Shown: piece after piece, positions 1-58,499 of the stretch
How positions within the stretch are numbered: position 1 is the stretch's first letter
Layout of the letters: each line of letters starts with the position of its first letter
NCBI GenBank assembly: GCA_033675545.1
Contig: JAWDGP010003892.1
Span: forward strand, 661,001-725,000
Direction of reading: 5' to 3'
Length of the DNA: 64,000 bases
From: Elysia crispata
Taxonomy: Eukaryota; Mollusca; Gastropoda; Plakobranchidae
Notes under the pieces: generated by a model
The model's database searches: none
What the model saw: the letters and a program-made list of their open reading frames with translations, nothing else
What the model was told of the DNA's origin: nothing
Translations under genes and position numbers: made by a program

Positions 1-126
1 ACCCCGGTACACCTTTTACCTTTCATAATCTTATTGTATGTATGAAGATTTTAAGACTAAGTAAATTTAAGAAAAGTAAAACAATAATTATGATTGTAAT
101 GATGATGATGATGATGATGGTGACGC

Positions 127-207
<81 letters not shown>

Positions 208-387
208 TAATAACAACAATAACAAATATTACATTATAGCTTATGGATGAGCCTGCCACGTCGTAGATCTTGCATAAATATTCAGCACCACATAATTATT
301 GTGAGTGACTCTGTGGACTATATTAAAACAGAATGGCACAAATTCATTTTGAACCTTTCGCACAAATTAACTATGTAAGGCCCATCT
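1..387. other. Upstream region
   Basis: Holds ATG repeats (about 99-120) and an (ATT)n array (127-205). The rest is AT-rich with no ORF or motif I recognise. Confidence 0.5.
127..205. repeat. (ATT)n microsatellite
   Basis: About 26 perfect units upstream of the gene. Confidence 0.95.
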
Positions 388-395
388 TATAAATA
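388..395 (+). promoter_or_regulatory. TATA-box candidate for the ABCA-like gene
   Basis: TATAAATA lies about 65 bp before the start codon at 461. A start site about 30 bp downstream (near 418-420) would leave a 5' UTR of about 40 nt without an upstream ATG. The start context is gaatATGTC, with A at -3. An upstream non-coding exon cannot be excluded. Confidence 0.35.
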
Positions 396-460
396 CAAAG
401 AACAGTATTAAGTACAGATATTTTTTTTAGATCTGCGCAATATTTAAAGACGGGACGAAT

Positions 461-45323
<44,863 letters not shown>

Positions 45324-45460
45324 GTATGGTCTAGTCTGAGGTGTTAATGCCTTAAAGCTGGCTAGGTTTACAGTTGTGTGTCTTATTTTAGCTTCCTTAA
45401 GTGTCCTTTACGGAATTGTGTTCTAAGGCTAAGCTACATTATTATAACATTAAAGTGAGG
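45324..45460 (+). terminator. 3' UTR with ATTAAA poly(A) signal candidate
   Basis: ATTAAA at 45449-45454, 126 bp after the stop, is the first poly(A)-signal variant. AATAAA occurs at 45806 and again near 45946. The first is the simplest choice because a GAA microsatellite follows. Confidence 0.35.
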
Positions 45461-45546
45461 AAAAGGAAGAGGAAGCAAAACAGCAGTAATACTAGTAGCA
45501 GTAATAACAGCAGCAGCAGAGAAAAAGAAGATAATGGTAATGATGA

Positions 45547-45547
45547 T

Positions 45548-45583
<36 letters not shown>

Positions 45584-45727
45584 AAAGAAAAGGATGAGAA
45601 GGAGAAAAAAGAAGGAGAAGAAGAAGAAGAAGAAGAAGAAGAAGAAGAAGAAGAAGAAGAAGAAGAAGAAGAAGAAGAAGAAGAAGAAGAAGAAGAAGAA
45701 GAAGAAGAAAAAGAAGAAGAAGAAGAG
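45547..45727. repeat. (GAT)n and (GAA)n arrays after the gene
   Basis: A GAT run (45547-45583), then about 38 GAA units (45613-45727). Confidence 0.95.
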
Positions 45728-46417
45728 GTAGAGAAAGAGAAAGAAGAGAATGAGAGTTAGACAAGAGACGCAGATGAAAAGAGCAAGAGAGAGTAGAATG
45801 ATGAGAATAAATGAGATATAACAAAATGGTTGGAAATGCAAAGGTGGTTATCTCCTTTCTTACGGGCGACCATTTTTCGCCCACTTTTGTTTTTTCTTTT
45901 TGTTTTTAAATTTTGCGCTTCATTTTACATATAAGAAGCAGATACTTAATAAACATGGATTTGAAGAATTACTTATACTTCCTTCCTTAAATTTTTTTCT
46001 ACCAGTTCTGAACTGTTTTTTTTTTTCAGACTAATGAATGTATTATTGCTTGTCAAATAGTTTGATAACTTTCAAAACTTTCCCAAGCCTCATGGATTGA
46101 ACTCACTTATTTATCTTCCTAATTTTTCCTTTTAACTATGACTCAATGCATTTCAGCATTATTGTGAATCCTTAATATATTGGTGACATGATAGAGGGGA
46201 AGGTTAGATATTTCAACAATGCAAATTCAAAAGGAAAGAGACAATGAACACATTGTTGATGATAGTGAAGATACTGTTAAAATGGGTAATTATGATAATG
46301 ATGTTCTTGGCTGAGTAAGATAATGGTGGTGGTGATTGAGATTGTACAGTTAATGGTAATGAAAATGAGATTAAAATGGTGAAAATAATGACTGATGATA
46401 AATTTAATTATTATATA

Positions 46418-46691
46418 CAGAATGTAATTTCACATAGAGTTATGCTACATAGTTGGAATTCATGAGCTAAACTTTAAGTTCTAGTAATACCAAGCAAAAG
46501 GGCTTGCTAGAATGCACATTAATGTGGAGTTTGAAGTAAAAAAAAAAAGGAAACATAAAAAAATGTAACATCGATACAACATTTTACAATAAAATTGTCG
46601 AGTTCAGCATAGATTTTCGAAATGCTTCTTATTGTTTAACAGAACTCACGACTTCCAACAAAGTGACATAACTCTTTGTGAAACCACATTC
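46418..46691. mobile_element. MITE copy 2 (about 274 bp, TIRs)
   Basis: gaatgtaatttcacatagag at the left end pairs with ctctttgtgaaaccacattc at the right end. Internal words are shared with copies 1 and 3 (aatgcacattaatgtggagt, gaactcacgacttccaac). Confidence 0.8.
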
Positions 46692-47080
46692 ATTAATAAG
46701 ATGGTAATAGAAATGCAGATATCAAAGACCGAGATAAATAAGATAATAATATTTTTAAAAAATGGTCATTTACCTATAAAGCAGACAAAGCTGATAAGGT
46801 GAGACCCTTAGAGTATTCCCTGAAAGCAGAGTGCTTCAAACTCGCGACTAAATCATCGCAGTTTTTAAAGCTTATCAATTTTTTTGTTTGCACTATTGTT
46901 TGATTTATAAAAGATCAAATAATGCCTCAGAAGTAATATGATTAAAACTCACACTCACTTGAGAATGTTAAAAAAAGAGATGGTAGCATACAACTAGAGG
47001 GCAATAATAATTTTCAACAAATTTTCGGCTTATAATTATAATGTTATCATTTTTCTCCTAGGTGATCATGATCATTATTA

Positions 47081-47173
<93 letters not shown>

Positions 47174-47240
47174 TTGATGTTGCTGTTGTTGTTGCTGTTG
47201 CTGCAGCAGTTGTTGTTGTTACCACTGCTGCTACTGCTAC

Positions 47241-47271
<31 letters not shown>

Positions 47272-47462
47272 TAGGTATGTTCATGTTCTTTTTGTTCTTC
47301 ATAATGTGATGTTGTCTTTCTTGTTGCTTTCCATTAGTGAAGAAACCTCATTATTTTATGCTGTTTTCTGAGCAGTTTTTTCAAGAATCCAACGCTAGGA
47401 ACGTTTAAGAAAGCAATTAAATCAAACTTTTGGTGAGGCATAGAAAAAAAGAGAGTTAAAGG

Positions 47463-47559
<97 letters not shown>

Positions 47560-49000
47560 GTGGCTGTATCAATTCACAAAAGAGGTTAACGGTATAGTAG
47601 AATCCACCTAAAGTCGACACTCCTTTCTTGTTGAAAGTCAACTCTCTCTCTCTGGCAGTCCTATTTTACATTTCCTTCTATTCTTGTGAAAGTTAAAGGC
47701 AACTACTTTTTTGGTTTCTGAGGTGTTGACTTTCCACTGTACAAAACTTGAGATTTCCTTGTTCATGTTCCACTAGGCTTCCTCAATCTTCCATCGTTTA
47801 TGCAAACCATGCTTTGCCAGGCTGCTATTAAATTTAATTAATGACGCTATTGTTTTAGCTCTACTTTGCCTTATACAAGGGTAGTAAAAATGAATAAGCC
47901 AGAAGAAAACTGCCACTAAGTTCATGTGAAAGAGCTCAAAATTTCAGCTGGCTTCAACAAAATTAATGCCATTTTTCAGGAAACAGATCATGGTTTTCAT
48001 GTGCTACTTCCCTTTCGAGTGAAGAATCTAACTGTTACTGACCCAATGCTTACACTTACAGAAAACATTTCATACACTTTTTAAGAGCTGCTGTAATAGT
48101 GCACTGTTCTTTAATTATAATGGTGAAGTTAAAGCGCCATAAAATTATATTTAGCAGTGATTTTTCAATTATCTTTATTGATAACCTGAAGTAACTCAGT
48201 AATATTTATTGCTTTTCGATACAGTTGGGGCTCTGTAAGAGTCCAGTGTTCCCAAATTATGTTGGTTAAATTAACGTACCAGATTTATCGGTGATTTTTC
48301 AATTCTCTACATTATCCATTGCTTTGTGGCGTTTGGACTATTAAATTATGGACAATAATAAAGACTAAGCCGTGATGAATGTGTACATCCGAGGTTGTGA
48401 AGGGAGCTCACCACAGAGGCGTTGAGGAGGCCAAGAGCTTACATTCTCAGTTCAGACTTATATCTCGACACAGTCGGATGAAAATTATCTTAATAATTCA
48501 ATTAAACGAGAAAACCAAAGAGTTTATCTCATGTATTTTTTTTGAGTGGATAAGTGCTACAGCTTATCAATATAGTTCTGCACTTAAACATAGGCTGTAT
48601 AGCTGCAACTCTTGGAGTTTTAATCTCTGAGACAACCTACTGACCCAACATGGCCTAGGTTTTAACGTATAGAACCTGATGACGTTTTTATTTGAGCATT
48701 GAAAGAGAAGTAGCATTATGTAAAAAAAAAATGTGCTTTATTTAACCATACCTTGACCAAATATTTGCATTTTCAACTCTACAGTGTCAGGCTAGATGCG
48801 TAACACAACGCAGAGCCTGTATTAGTATTATTTTAGATTGGGCGTAAAAGGTAAAATAGTTTTGTAAGTTATGTAAGTACTTATTTAAAGTAAATAGAAT
48901 TGATATAACAATTTATCTTTTTTTTTAAAGAAAAATTAGGCTCAGGGCTAAGAAAAATTAGGCTCAGGGCTGAGATTTCTAGACTAATATTACCTAGAAA
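46692..49000. other. Intergenic, (ATT)n and (GA)n arrays
   Basis: (ATT)n at 47070-47172 runs straight into GTT/GCT-rich DNA (to 47272). (GA)n lies at 47466-47557. A short direct duplication, aaaaattaggctcagggct, occurs at about 48931-48970. No gene seen. Confidence 0.6.
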
Positions 49001-49004
49001 ATTC

Positions 49005-49008
<4 letters not shown>

Positions 49009-49077
<69 letters not shown>
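49009..49077. repeat. (GA)n microsatellite
   Basis: About 34 units. Confidence 0.95.
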
Positions 49078-49085
<8 letters not shown>

Positions 49086-49249
49086 GCGCAAAGTACATTC
49101 ATGCTTAGTTTAACTTCACTCTTACGTGCTTTCTGAAGATGTGATCGTATCATTTCCCATTTATATTCCAATCATTTTTATCAAAAGCAGTCATTACTTA
49201 CATAAAATTACAGCCTTCCGACCTACAGCGACGTGACATTGCATCTCAA

Positions 49250-50520
49250 ATGGTAAAGATTATGATGTTTTAACGACTTCTCTTCAGACAAAAAGAAACA
49301 CAAACCGCGCCAGCTTCCATTACTCAGCTGCGGTATTGCTCGCGCGAATCTCACCAACCGTAAGAGGAGAATACAGTTTCAAATTGATTTTTATCGGCGC
49401 AATGGGTGATCTCTAAGACAGATATGGGGGGTATATTTACAGTAAGAAAAAGACAAAAGAAATGTTAAGGTGGCGGATTTGAGATTGGAGTAATCACATC
49501 TAAAGAGATAAAGTTTTAGTACGATCTCGCGGCTTGCATCAAAGTTGGAAAGCAATTAACTCAGCGGGGCTGTTTGTATCGGGCGAGAAAGGCTGATTGA
49601 GTTGATGATGCATGAGTTCACGTCTTTTTTTCTTTAACTCCCAGCATTATTCCTTCGCCGGCTGGCTCCTCTTCAACACCCGCCTTCCGCTTTGCAGTAG
49701 TTTTTTTTTTAATTTTAATTTTAATTTTTTTTTTTGACCACTTTCCGCCCCCGCCCCTAGGCAATTAGCGACACTTTTTCTGGCTCCGCGTTCGCGCATC
49801 AGCGCTTCTTTGATATAACACGTCTGTCTCTTGGGCCAATTATAAACACATTTATAACGTATAAAATGTATCCATTTAGAGAATAATTTGACACAACTAA
49901 TCGAGACTCGTTCGTGAGAAGTCAGCATTAAGTATGGAATGCGACCCGCCGCTGGCATATTTCTCGGAGGTGGTTGTTAAAGGCATTCTCAACAAGCCTA
50001 TAGTGGCAAAATAAAAGCGTCTTTTTTTTTAAAAGGTGGCGGTTACATTATGATAAAAAGATGTTGAATCATCATCGCATACATGTTAATGTCCTCCACC
50101 GTTTTATTTCCCTTCACCGAGCACAGCAGCAGCCCTGAAGACTTTGAACGGCTGCGCAGAGACTGCAATTGAAAGGGGAGATCATTCTGTTGTCGCGGAA
50201 ACAAGCCTGCCCCGATTGGAGGCAAATCTTTTTACTCTTCATTCTAAGTTAGATACGCCATTGAGAAACCGCCAAAATCGCAAGCCAAGGAGCCTCGGCT
50301 TAATAATGTCCTAATGAATCTAATCTCTACAGATCAGAATTTAAGAAGGGTAACAGGGCGATCTGGGATTGGGCGTGGGTGGCGAGAAAAATGAAATATT
50401 GGAAAGTAATTGTGGCGGGAGCGGGCCGCGTGAGCTTCAATCTGTCCTCGTCAAGAGTGGTTTTGGAAGTTCTCAAGGAACCAATGCTGTACGTGCATTA
50501 TCGTCACTCTGCCGAACTTT
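49250..50520. other. GC-richer unique DNA, possible regulatory block
   Basis: Unlike its AT-rich surroundings this stretch has balanced base use, CpG sites and Sp/KLF-like boxes (ccgcccccgcccc near 49747, gggcgtgg near 50371). No exon-like ORF with splice sites was found. It could be a regulatory block or the 5' region of a neighbouring gene. Confidence 0.3.
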
Positions 50521-52990
50521 TCCACATATATTATTATTAATATTAATATTATTATTATTATTAATATTTTTTTTTTTTTTTTTTTTTTTATAATTAATTT
50601 GTTTTCAATCCGGAAAACAGGTGGTTCGAGAAAGCTCCAGATCGTCTTTCTAGTTTACAGTAGATTTATTTTGTTATTTATATGTGACTGCCCAAAAGAA
50701 AAGAGGAGAAAAAGCATTATGTACCGATAACTTTGGAATTAAAAAAAAGTAGCAACTTTTTTCGAAATAGATGTGCAGGCTTAGGGCCAGAGTTGGGTAA
50801 ACAAGAAGACAATCATTCTGCTTTGGCTTCTTATCTTTTACTGGAGACCTCTCGTTGTAACCATATCAGCTTGCGCTGTAGTCACTGTGGCTTATAGTAG
50901 AACCAGATATTAGTTTTGATGGAGAGAGAAACAAAAAACAAAGACGGCTGCTTGAAGAAAAAACGCCACATTTTCGGTTACTCTTTTTTTTTTTTAATTT
51001 AAATTTCGATCATAACACGAGAAAGAGTGTCCTCACGGTGTGAGAAAAATGTTTCATGCCTCAAAGTTCTGTATACTTAATAGGAATTCTTAAGGGTTTG
51101 ACTATGATCGAGATAGACTTGCTGTTTTTGTGAAGTGTGCTCTTTGTAACAAAGATGTATTATCCACCTGCTCATTTGAACAGACTGATGGGGTAATCAT
51201 GCTTGTTTTATATAAAATTTTACAATCGCAAGAAAACGGTGGAAGATAAAATGCAACTATGTTACACAAACCCATTATTGATGTTGGAAAGTTGAAACTG
51301 AATCATTAAACTTTAAACTTGAAGTTTAGAAACTGTTTTTAGTTTCAGTTTCCTTGAAACAGAAGGAAATGGTGTGAACGGAATGGAAAAGGAAAGAATT
51401 CCTATTTTTTTTTAAATATGTTTTGCCTTCATTCTTGCTCTATTTCTGTGGACTTGTTACCAGAAACATTACAATTTTTGGAAGGAGAAATTCAGATAAA
51501 TGCAATAGCTTAAGGGTTTCAAATTTTTATTTAAAGAAAATTTATTTTAAAATTTTTTTTTACATTAAATGAGTGAATACTTAATGTATGTAGGTAACCA
51601 AACAATGACCATTTATGATTGGTATCTTCATAAACTCAACAGAACTTCTAGTTTCAGGAAGGGAAAGTAAGTGGGATTCACTGTGTGTGTGAGTTTTGTG
51701 GTGGGGTATAGGCACGTTGTCATCGATAGATAAAGACTAGATAGAAAACAATTATAACACTAAATAGAGGCATCGAATTTTAAAACAAAAAAAAGATAAA
51801 AATTTTCACCACATAAGGAATTTTTAATTTCAATTATTTTTACAAATGTGGGCGTCATCATATATCGCGAATGAAGATTCAACAATAACATTATTTCGAT
51901 TAAAAAAAAACAAAAACAAAACAAAAACAAAGGAAAGGATCAACAAGCGGTACAACACAAACAAATTCTCTCAAAGTGGCATATCCCAAAGCAATAAATA
52001 AATTCATAACTGAATGACAATATGATTCGTTTAAGTGGGATGGGAGGTTCATATTTGAAGTATATTAATTTTATAATTTCCTATTATTACAAAGTGCGAA
52101 AAGAAAAACAACTTTAAAACTCGAGAATTTAATACGCTCTCGAGCTTAAGTAGAGAAGCAATCCAGAAAACTCAATTGCTTTTATCACGGTTGTGGAGAA
52201 GAACACAAATCGTAATCAAAATATTTATGTAGCGGCTATTCTATTTCTCTCAGGCAGTAGGAGTAACAGAATCGTCGCGAAGGAGGCGTGTCAAGTTATT
52301 GCTCGAGAGAGGAAAATGACAGGTTGTAACAAATTACTGCCTCTCAAGGGACGCATCTTGATAAAGATATGAACTGGAAGACCAAACATGAATGAAGATA
52401 AAAGAACTGAGGTGGACGGGAATAACTCCAGTCCATTCAAGGTATAGTGGTGTCTTACAACAAGCGAACATGTGAGTCGAGCGTGTTGCCGCGCAACAGG
52501 AAATAATGGTGCAGTTTGGGAGCGTTTAGTGGTAACAATTTGGAAGGGTTGGCTGACGAAATTGTAAGATTTTGCAGTATTAAACATTCTAGTAAAATTT
52601 GCATTTGAAAATTTGAAATTGTTCCTTTTTAAACATTTTTTTTTATTATTATAATAATTTGTCCATTAAAATGTGCTCACAGGACGATATCTTTATATTC
52701 TCTTGAGCCAATCTTAACTGGCATCTAAGCGTCGTTGGCATAAATTATGTTTATAATTCTTTGTGCTTTGTTTATTTTTGGCTTCTTTATTTTATTTTAT
52801 TGTTTTGGACTTTTTTTTTAATGCTGACCCTGCTGCATTTCTCTTTCATGGTATGAAACCGTTCATTCAATTACAATAATTTCGATGCGATCCAGTTAAA
52901 TCACAATGTGTGACTTCAGTTTCGATTTCTTGATTGCACCGGGATCACAACCCAATTTCCAGAAAATCAGCACATCTTCCCAAGCGTCGT
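50521..52990. other. Intergenic
   Basis: AT-rich. 51117-51215 shares a diverged repeat with 54517-54620. An open stretch at 52291-52587 on the minus strand has no recognisable match. Confidence 0.4.
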
Positions 52991-53029
52991 TACAGCAGCC
53001 CAGCAATCCTTTAGTTAGCATAATTATAA

Positions 53030-53450
53030 TATTGTTGCGACCAATCTCCTGTGTTAAGACTTGATGCCCTTTTTTTATTTCCTCCGTTAAAATGCCAATA
53101 AATTTGTCTCCGATCCTTCAACTCTCTGTCTTTTACTTTTGCTGACTTTTGATCGTGGATGTTTCCTGAAGTTCTCTGTTGCTCTTCCAGATAAGTGGAC
53201 CATCTTGCAAGAGGGTAGGACATGCATGTTCAATAGTCTGCTCGCCTTGGCTCATCGGGCATAAACGATCATTTCACTTTTCTCAATGCCCAACATTTGC
53301 ACTGAAGGCTGAAGATCGTTAGTGATTGATCCATTTTATCCGTGTCTTTTTTTTTTTTTTTGCGTGTTGTTGTTGTATCCTAACCGGTCCATATCTAGAC
53401 TCCCTTTAAAGATGTTGAATATCACCAATGATCATGGTCTATTTTCTCTT
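53030..53450 (-). mobile_element. Probable LINE 3'-end relic
   Basis: On the minus strand LTIFSLQ, then NDRLCPMSQGEQTIEH and LLQDGPLIWK resemble the C-terminal TIFRLRTGH…CPCG…QTxEHxLQxCP block of invertebrate non-LTR retrotransposons. Stops interrupt it. Nothing of the reverse transcriptase core is clear upstream. Confidence 0.4.
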
Positions 53451-53546
53451 TGACTATGTCACTGATTACGGTTGATCCAACTCTGTGTTGACTGAGGTTT
53501 GTTTTTTTTTAATTTGGTCGGCTTCCACTAGATTTGGTAAGGTTAA

Positions 53547-55055
53547 TTTTCAGTCAATTGCATCCTTACATCCTTAAGTCTAGCTCCGTCTGGCCCAGTC
53601 TTTGTCGTTGTTGACGGCGTTTTTTGTTTCGATGTTGGCAAGAACGTTTTCCTATCCGCGCAACTCGAATAGTCCTAGCAATATGTCTTGATAAGTCTAG
53701 CTTTGCCACACCAAATTATAGCCGTCTGGGACAGAATTTTAAAAAATGTTGAAATTCCAGTTGTGCTTTGAGGCAGTTCATTATCACGTCTATTATGCCC
53801 CTGCTCACATGCTTCTCATGTTATTTATTTTGGCCTTTATTGATTTTTCTGTGGATTAGCGAGTATACATGGAGCGGTCATATAAACTTAGTATTGGCAT
53901 CCATTCCATACATGATGATAACCAGGCTTTTAGTGGACGATCTGTAATTATTGATCCTCTGTTGGTGACTTTCATCAGAATAATGATCAAATGTCATTCT
54001 TCTTTAGTGAATCTTGATCGACTGTTGGCTGCTGCTGCTAAAGTTGCTTCTGCTCACAGGATGGCCAAGATACTACTTCTGAGTCTAGTTTCTCTAAATC
54101 TAAGTCTAGATTTTCTAGATTATGGTGTAGATTAGATTTTTAAATAGTGCTTTAGGAATAGTTTAAATCAACCTTTAAAATCATTTCTTGAAAACACAAT
54201 ATGAATCGGGAGGATCGCTTCAATTGCTTTCTATTCTCATGAAACTACAGTAACTGTTCTCACTTATCTCCATTCTTTGGCGTTAGCTTGAGCATTCAAA
54301 ATCGCAATGTCTGATAGAACCTCATAATAAGAATGGGCATAACAGAATGATGATGTCGGTACACCGTAAAATAGACTTAATTAAATTGGAAAATTGGAAA
54401 ATATTGCGTCAAACATTTATGTTATTGTTGTAAAATTTGCTTTTCTTTACTGAAGCACTCTTCCCCCACAAGTTTGCTTTTCTTCAGCGCCTTTGTATGG
54501 CTTTGAAGGATATTAAAAGACTGCTATTTTTGTGAAGTCTGCATTTCTTCAATGTAGTAACTGTAGTTGTCTTCCCCACCTGTTCATTTGAACGGGCAAT
54601 CATGCTTATAATATTATTTTGATATTAAAGCAGGTCTCCAAGTTAGTATAACCAATTGAGAGCAAGGTATTTCTGAATGATTATACTGTTTCTGTTCCTT
54701 TTTACCCCAAGAAGGGAGAAAACAGTTAAGTTGTGTTGTTAATTCTTTTCTACGGGTGTTATAATAGTAGACACTAGAGATTCGTTACGAACAAGCAGAA
54801 TGTATTTGTATTGAAGAGAAATAAGTAGTATAGAAAAATCAATCACAAACCTAGATCTAGGCGCAGGTTCGATCCCTGTTCATTCCATCTGTTCTAATGT
54901 TTTCACTTCTTTCGTCTTATTTGTCGGTCTCGAGCTAGATCTAGGTTTGTGGTTGATTTTTCTATACTACTTATTTCATTATTTTCAGTCACTTGCATCT
55001 TTAGATCCTTAGATCTAGCTTCGTCTGTCTCAGCCTCTAATGTTGTATGACTGCT
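53547..55055. repeat. Dispersed repeat pair, about 75 bp
   Basis: 53547-53620 (ttttcagtcaattgcatcct…) and 54985-55055 (ttttcagtcacttgcatctt…) are diverged direct copies. The second starts right after the 41 bp inverted repeat. Confidence 0.6.
54819..54976. repeat. 41 bp near-perfect inverted repeat with internal B-box
   Basis: Left arm 54819-54859, right arm 54936-54976, with one mismatch. The 76 bp loop holds gcaggttcgatccctgt, which matches a tRNA T-arm/B box (GGTTCGATCCC with a CAGG/CCTG stem). Confidence 0.85.
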
Positions 55056-56152
55056 TTCTTTATTTCTATATTCATTGAAGAGAAAGACAATCGTCTATTA
55101 AAATATTAAACACGTCGAAAACAAAAGCTGCATAATTGCAACGGCGGTGAACGTGGGAGCGACTTTTCTCATTCAGTCAACTGGAACATCAATCTCAACA
55201 GCCTGGGAGAGGAGATGGTGGCAAAACGGATTGGGAGGGGGAAGGGGAAAGATATGGAGACAGTCATAATATATAGGGAAATATTGTGAGAGATCAGTCT
55301 GTGTAGTTATGGAAAGTGTGAAAGGCCAAAGGACAAACATAAGGGTGTTATGGTAGGGTTATGGCTCTCCTAGCCATACATAGATCTCCATCGTGTTGTT
55401 AGCCTTGTTGGACTGTCGTGATGAACATAGACAAACTGTTATATTATGATGATTTTGTTTTTGAGTCGTGTCTCATTTCACACGAGCATTTTTCTTACGC
55501 GCTATCAGAGGTGGAGAAAAAGAGGGAGGAGACAGAGAAATATAGAGAAGTGAAGGAGGAATAGATACACGGGAAAGAGAAGGGAAGGGAATGGTTGAGA
55601 TCGGAAGGAAAGGGAGAGAATGGGAGGAAAAGGGAGAGGCGAGAAAGAGAAGAGAGTGAGTGAGAGAAAGAAAGAAAGAGGAAAAGAGGCATAGGTATAG
55701 AGGAAAAGAGAATGCAAAAATAAAAATGCGGACTTAGAGGGAGATAGCAAAGTTTTAGGTTACCTAAACAAAAAAGAGATTAATTATAGGTGAATTAACT
55801 TATAAAAAACAGTCTTCTTGATTGGACGAATAACTGTTGCCTGTATCAAAATATAAGTCCAACAACAATATTTCAAAACAAAGGGTAACTTGAGGTAAAA
55901 AGAAAAATTTAAAAAAAGGAGAATGCACAATGGATCTCAAAACTCAATACTTGTCATTTTCCATCATAGCTCATTCGCACAAGAAATAGATTTTACTTGC
56001 AGTGAATCTATAACTTAATTATCTTTCTCTCTGACTGCTTGACTGTCTGCTCGATAGCATAATTGCCGTTTGTGTTTCTATCGCGCTGTTCCTTTACCTG
56101 CCCGCATCAGCTAGATTTAAGAGACCAGTTGGCATCTTATAGCCTCAGCATA
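55056..56152. other. Intergenic, purine-rich
   Basis: GA-rich, low-complexity DNA at 55500-55700. No gene seen. Confidence 0.4.
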
Positions 56153-56427
56153 GGGAATGCGATTTCACAAAGAGTTATGCTACCTAGTTGGAATTCATAA
56201 GCATAGGTTATTGTTAGCGTATCAAGCAATAGCGTCTGCAAGAATGCAGATTGGTGCGAAATGTGAAGTCAAAAAAGGGAAACATCAAACGTGCACCTGA
56301 TAAAACATCTTAGTATAAAGTACGAGTATTTATCTATTTCTGCTTAGATCTTCGAAATGCTTCTCATTGTTGAACAGAACCCACGACTTCCAACTAAGTG
56401 ACATAACTCTTTGTGAAATATTATTCC
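56153..56427. mobile_element. MITE copy 3 (about 275 bp, best TIRs)
   Basis: gggaatgcgatttcacaaag at the left end and ctttgtgaaatattattcc at the right end. The inverted repeats extend about 45 bp (shared ATTTCACAAAGAGTTATG and TAGTTGGAA). This is the least decayed copy. Confidence 0.82.
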
Positions 56428-56591
56428 TTGTTATAGGAAGAAATTTGCAGCAATACTGAGAAGATGGCGTATGAAAAGCCTAAAAAAGATAAATAGGACA
56501 AAGATTTAGGCCTGAAAATATATTTGCAATAAAAAATTGAAAGTTCAAACAAGTTTTAAGTTTATCTGTTAACCATTCATAATGCCTCCTT

Positions 56592-58339
<1,748 letters not shown>

Positions 58340-58499
58340 CCGAAGAACGAGAAAAGGAAAGAGAATAGAGGTGAAAAATGAAATTTACCGTAAGAAAAGT
58401 GTCAACAAATATTAATTTTTTTAGGAGAGATAGACAGAAAATGAGAATGAGAATGAGAGAATGAGAAAGATAGCCAAAAAAAAAAAAAATAAAATATAA

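Noticed and set aside
52291-52587. 98-codon minus-strand ORF
   Set aside because: Reads like protein in places but shows no motif and no splice partner; left unassigned.
53869-54135. 88-codon ORF in the intergenic region
   Set aside because: No recognisable domain; it lies among LINE and repeat relics, and its end is built from TAGATCTAG-like words.
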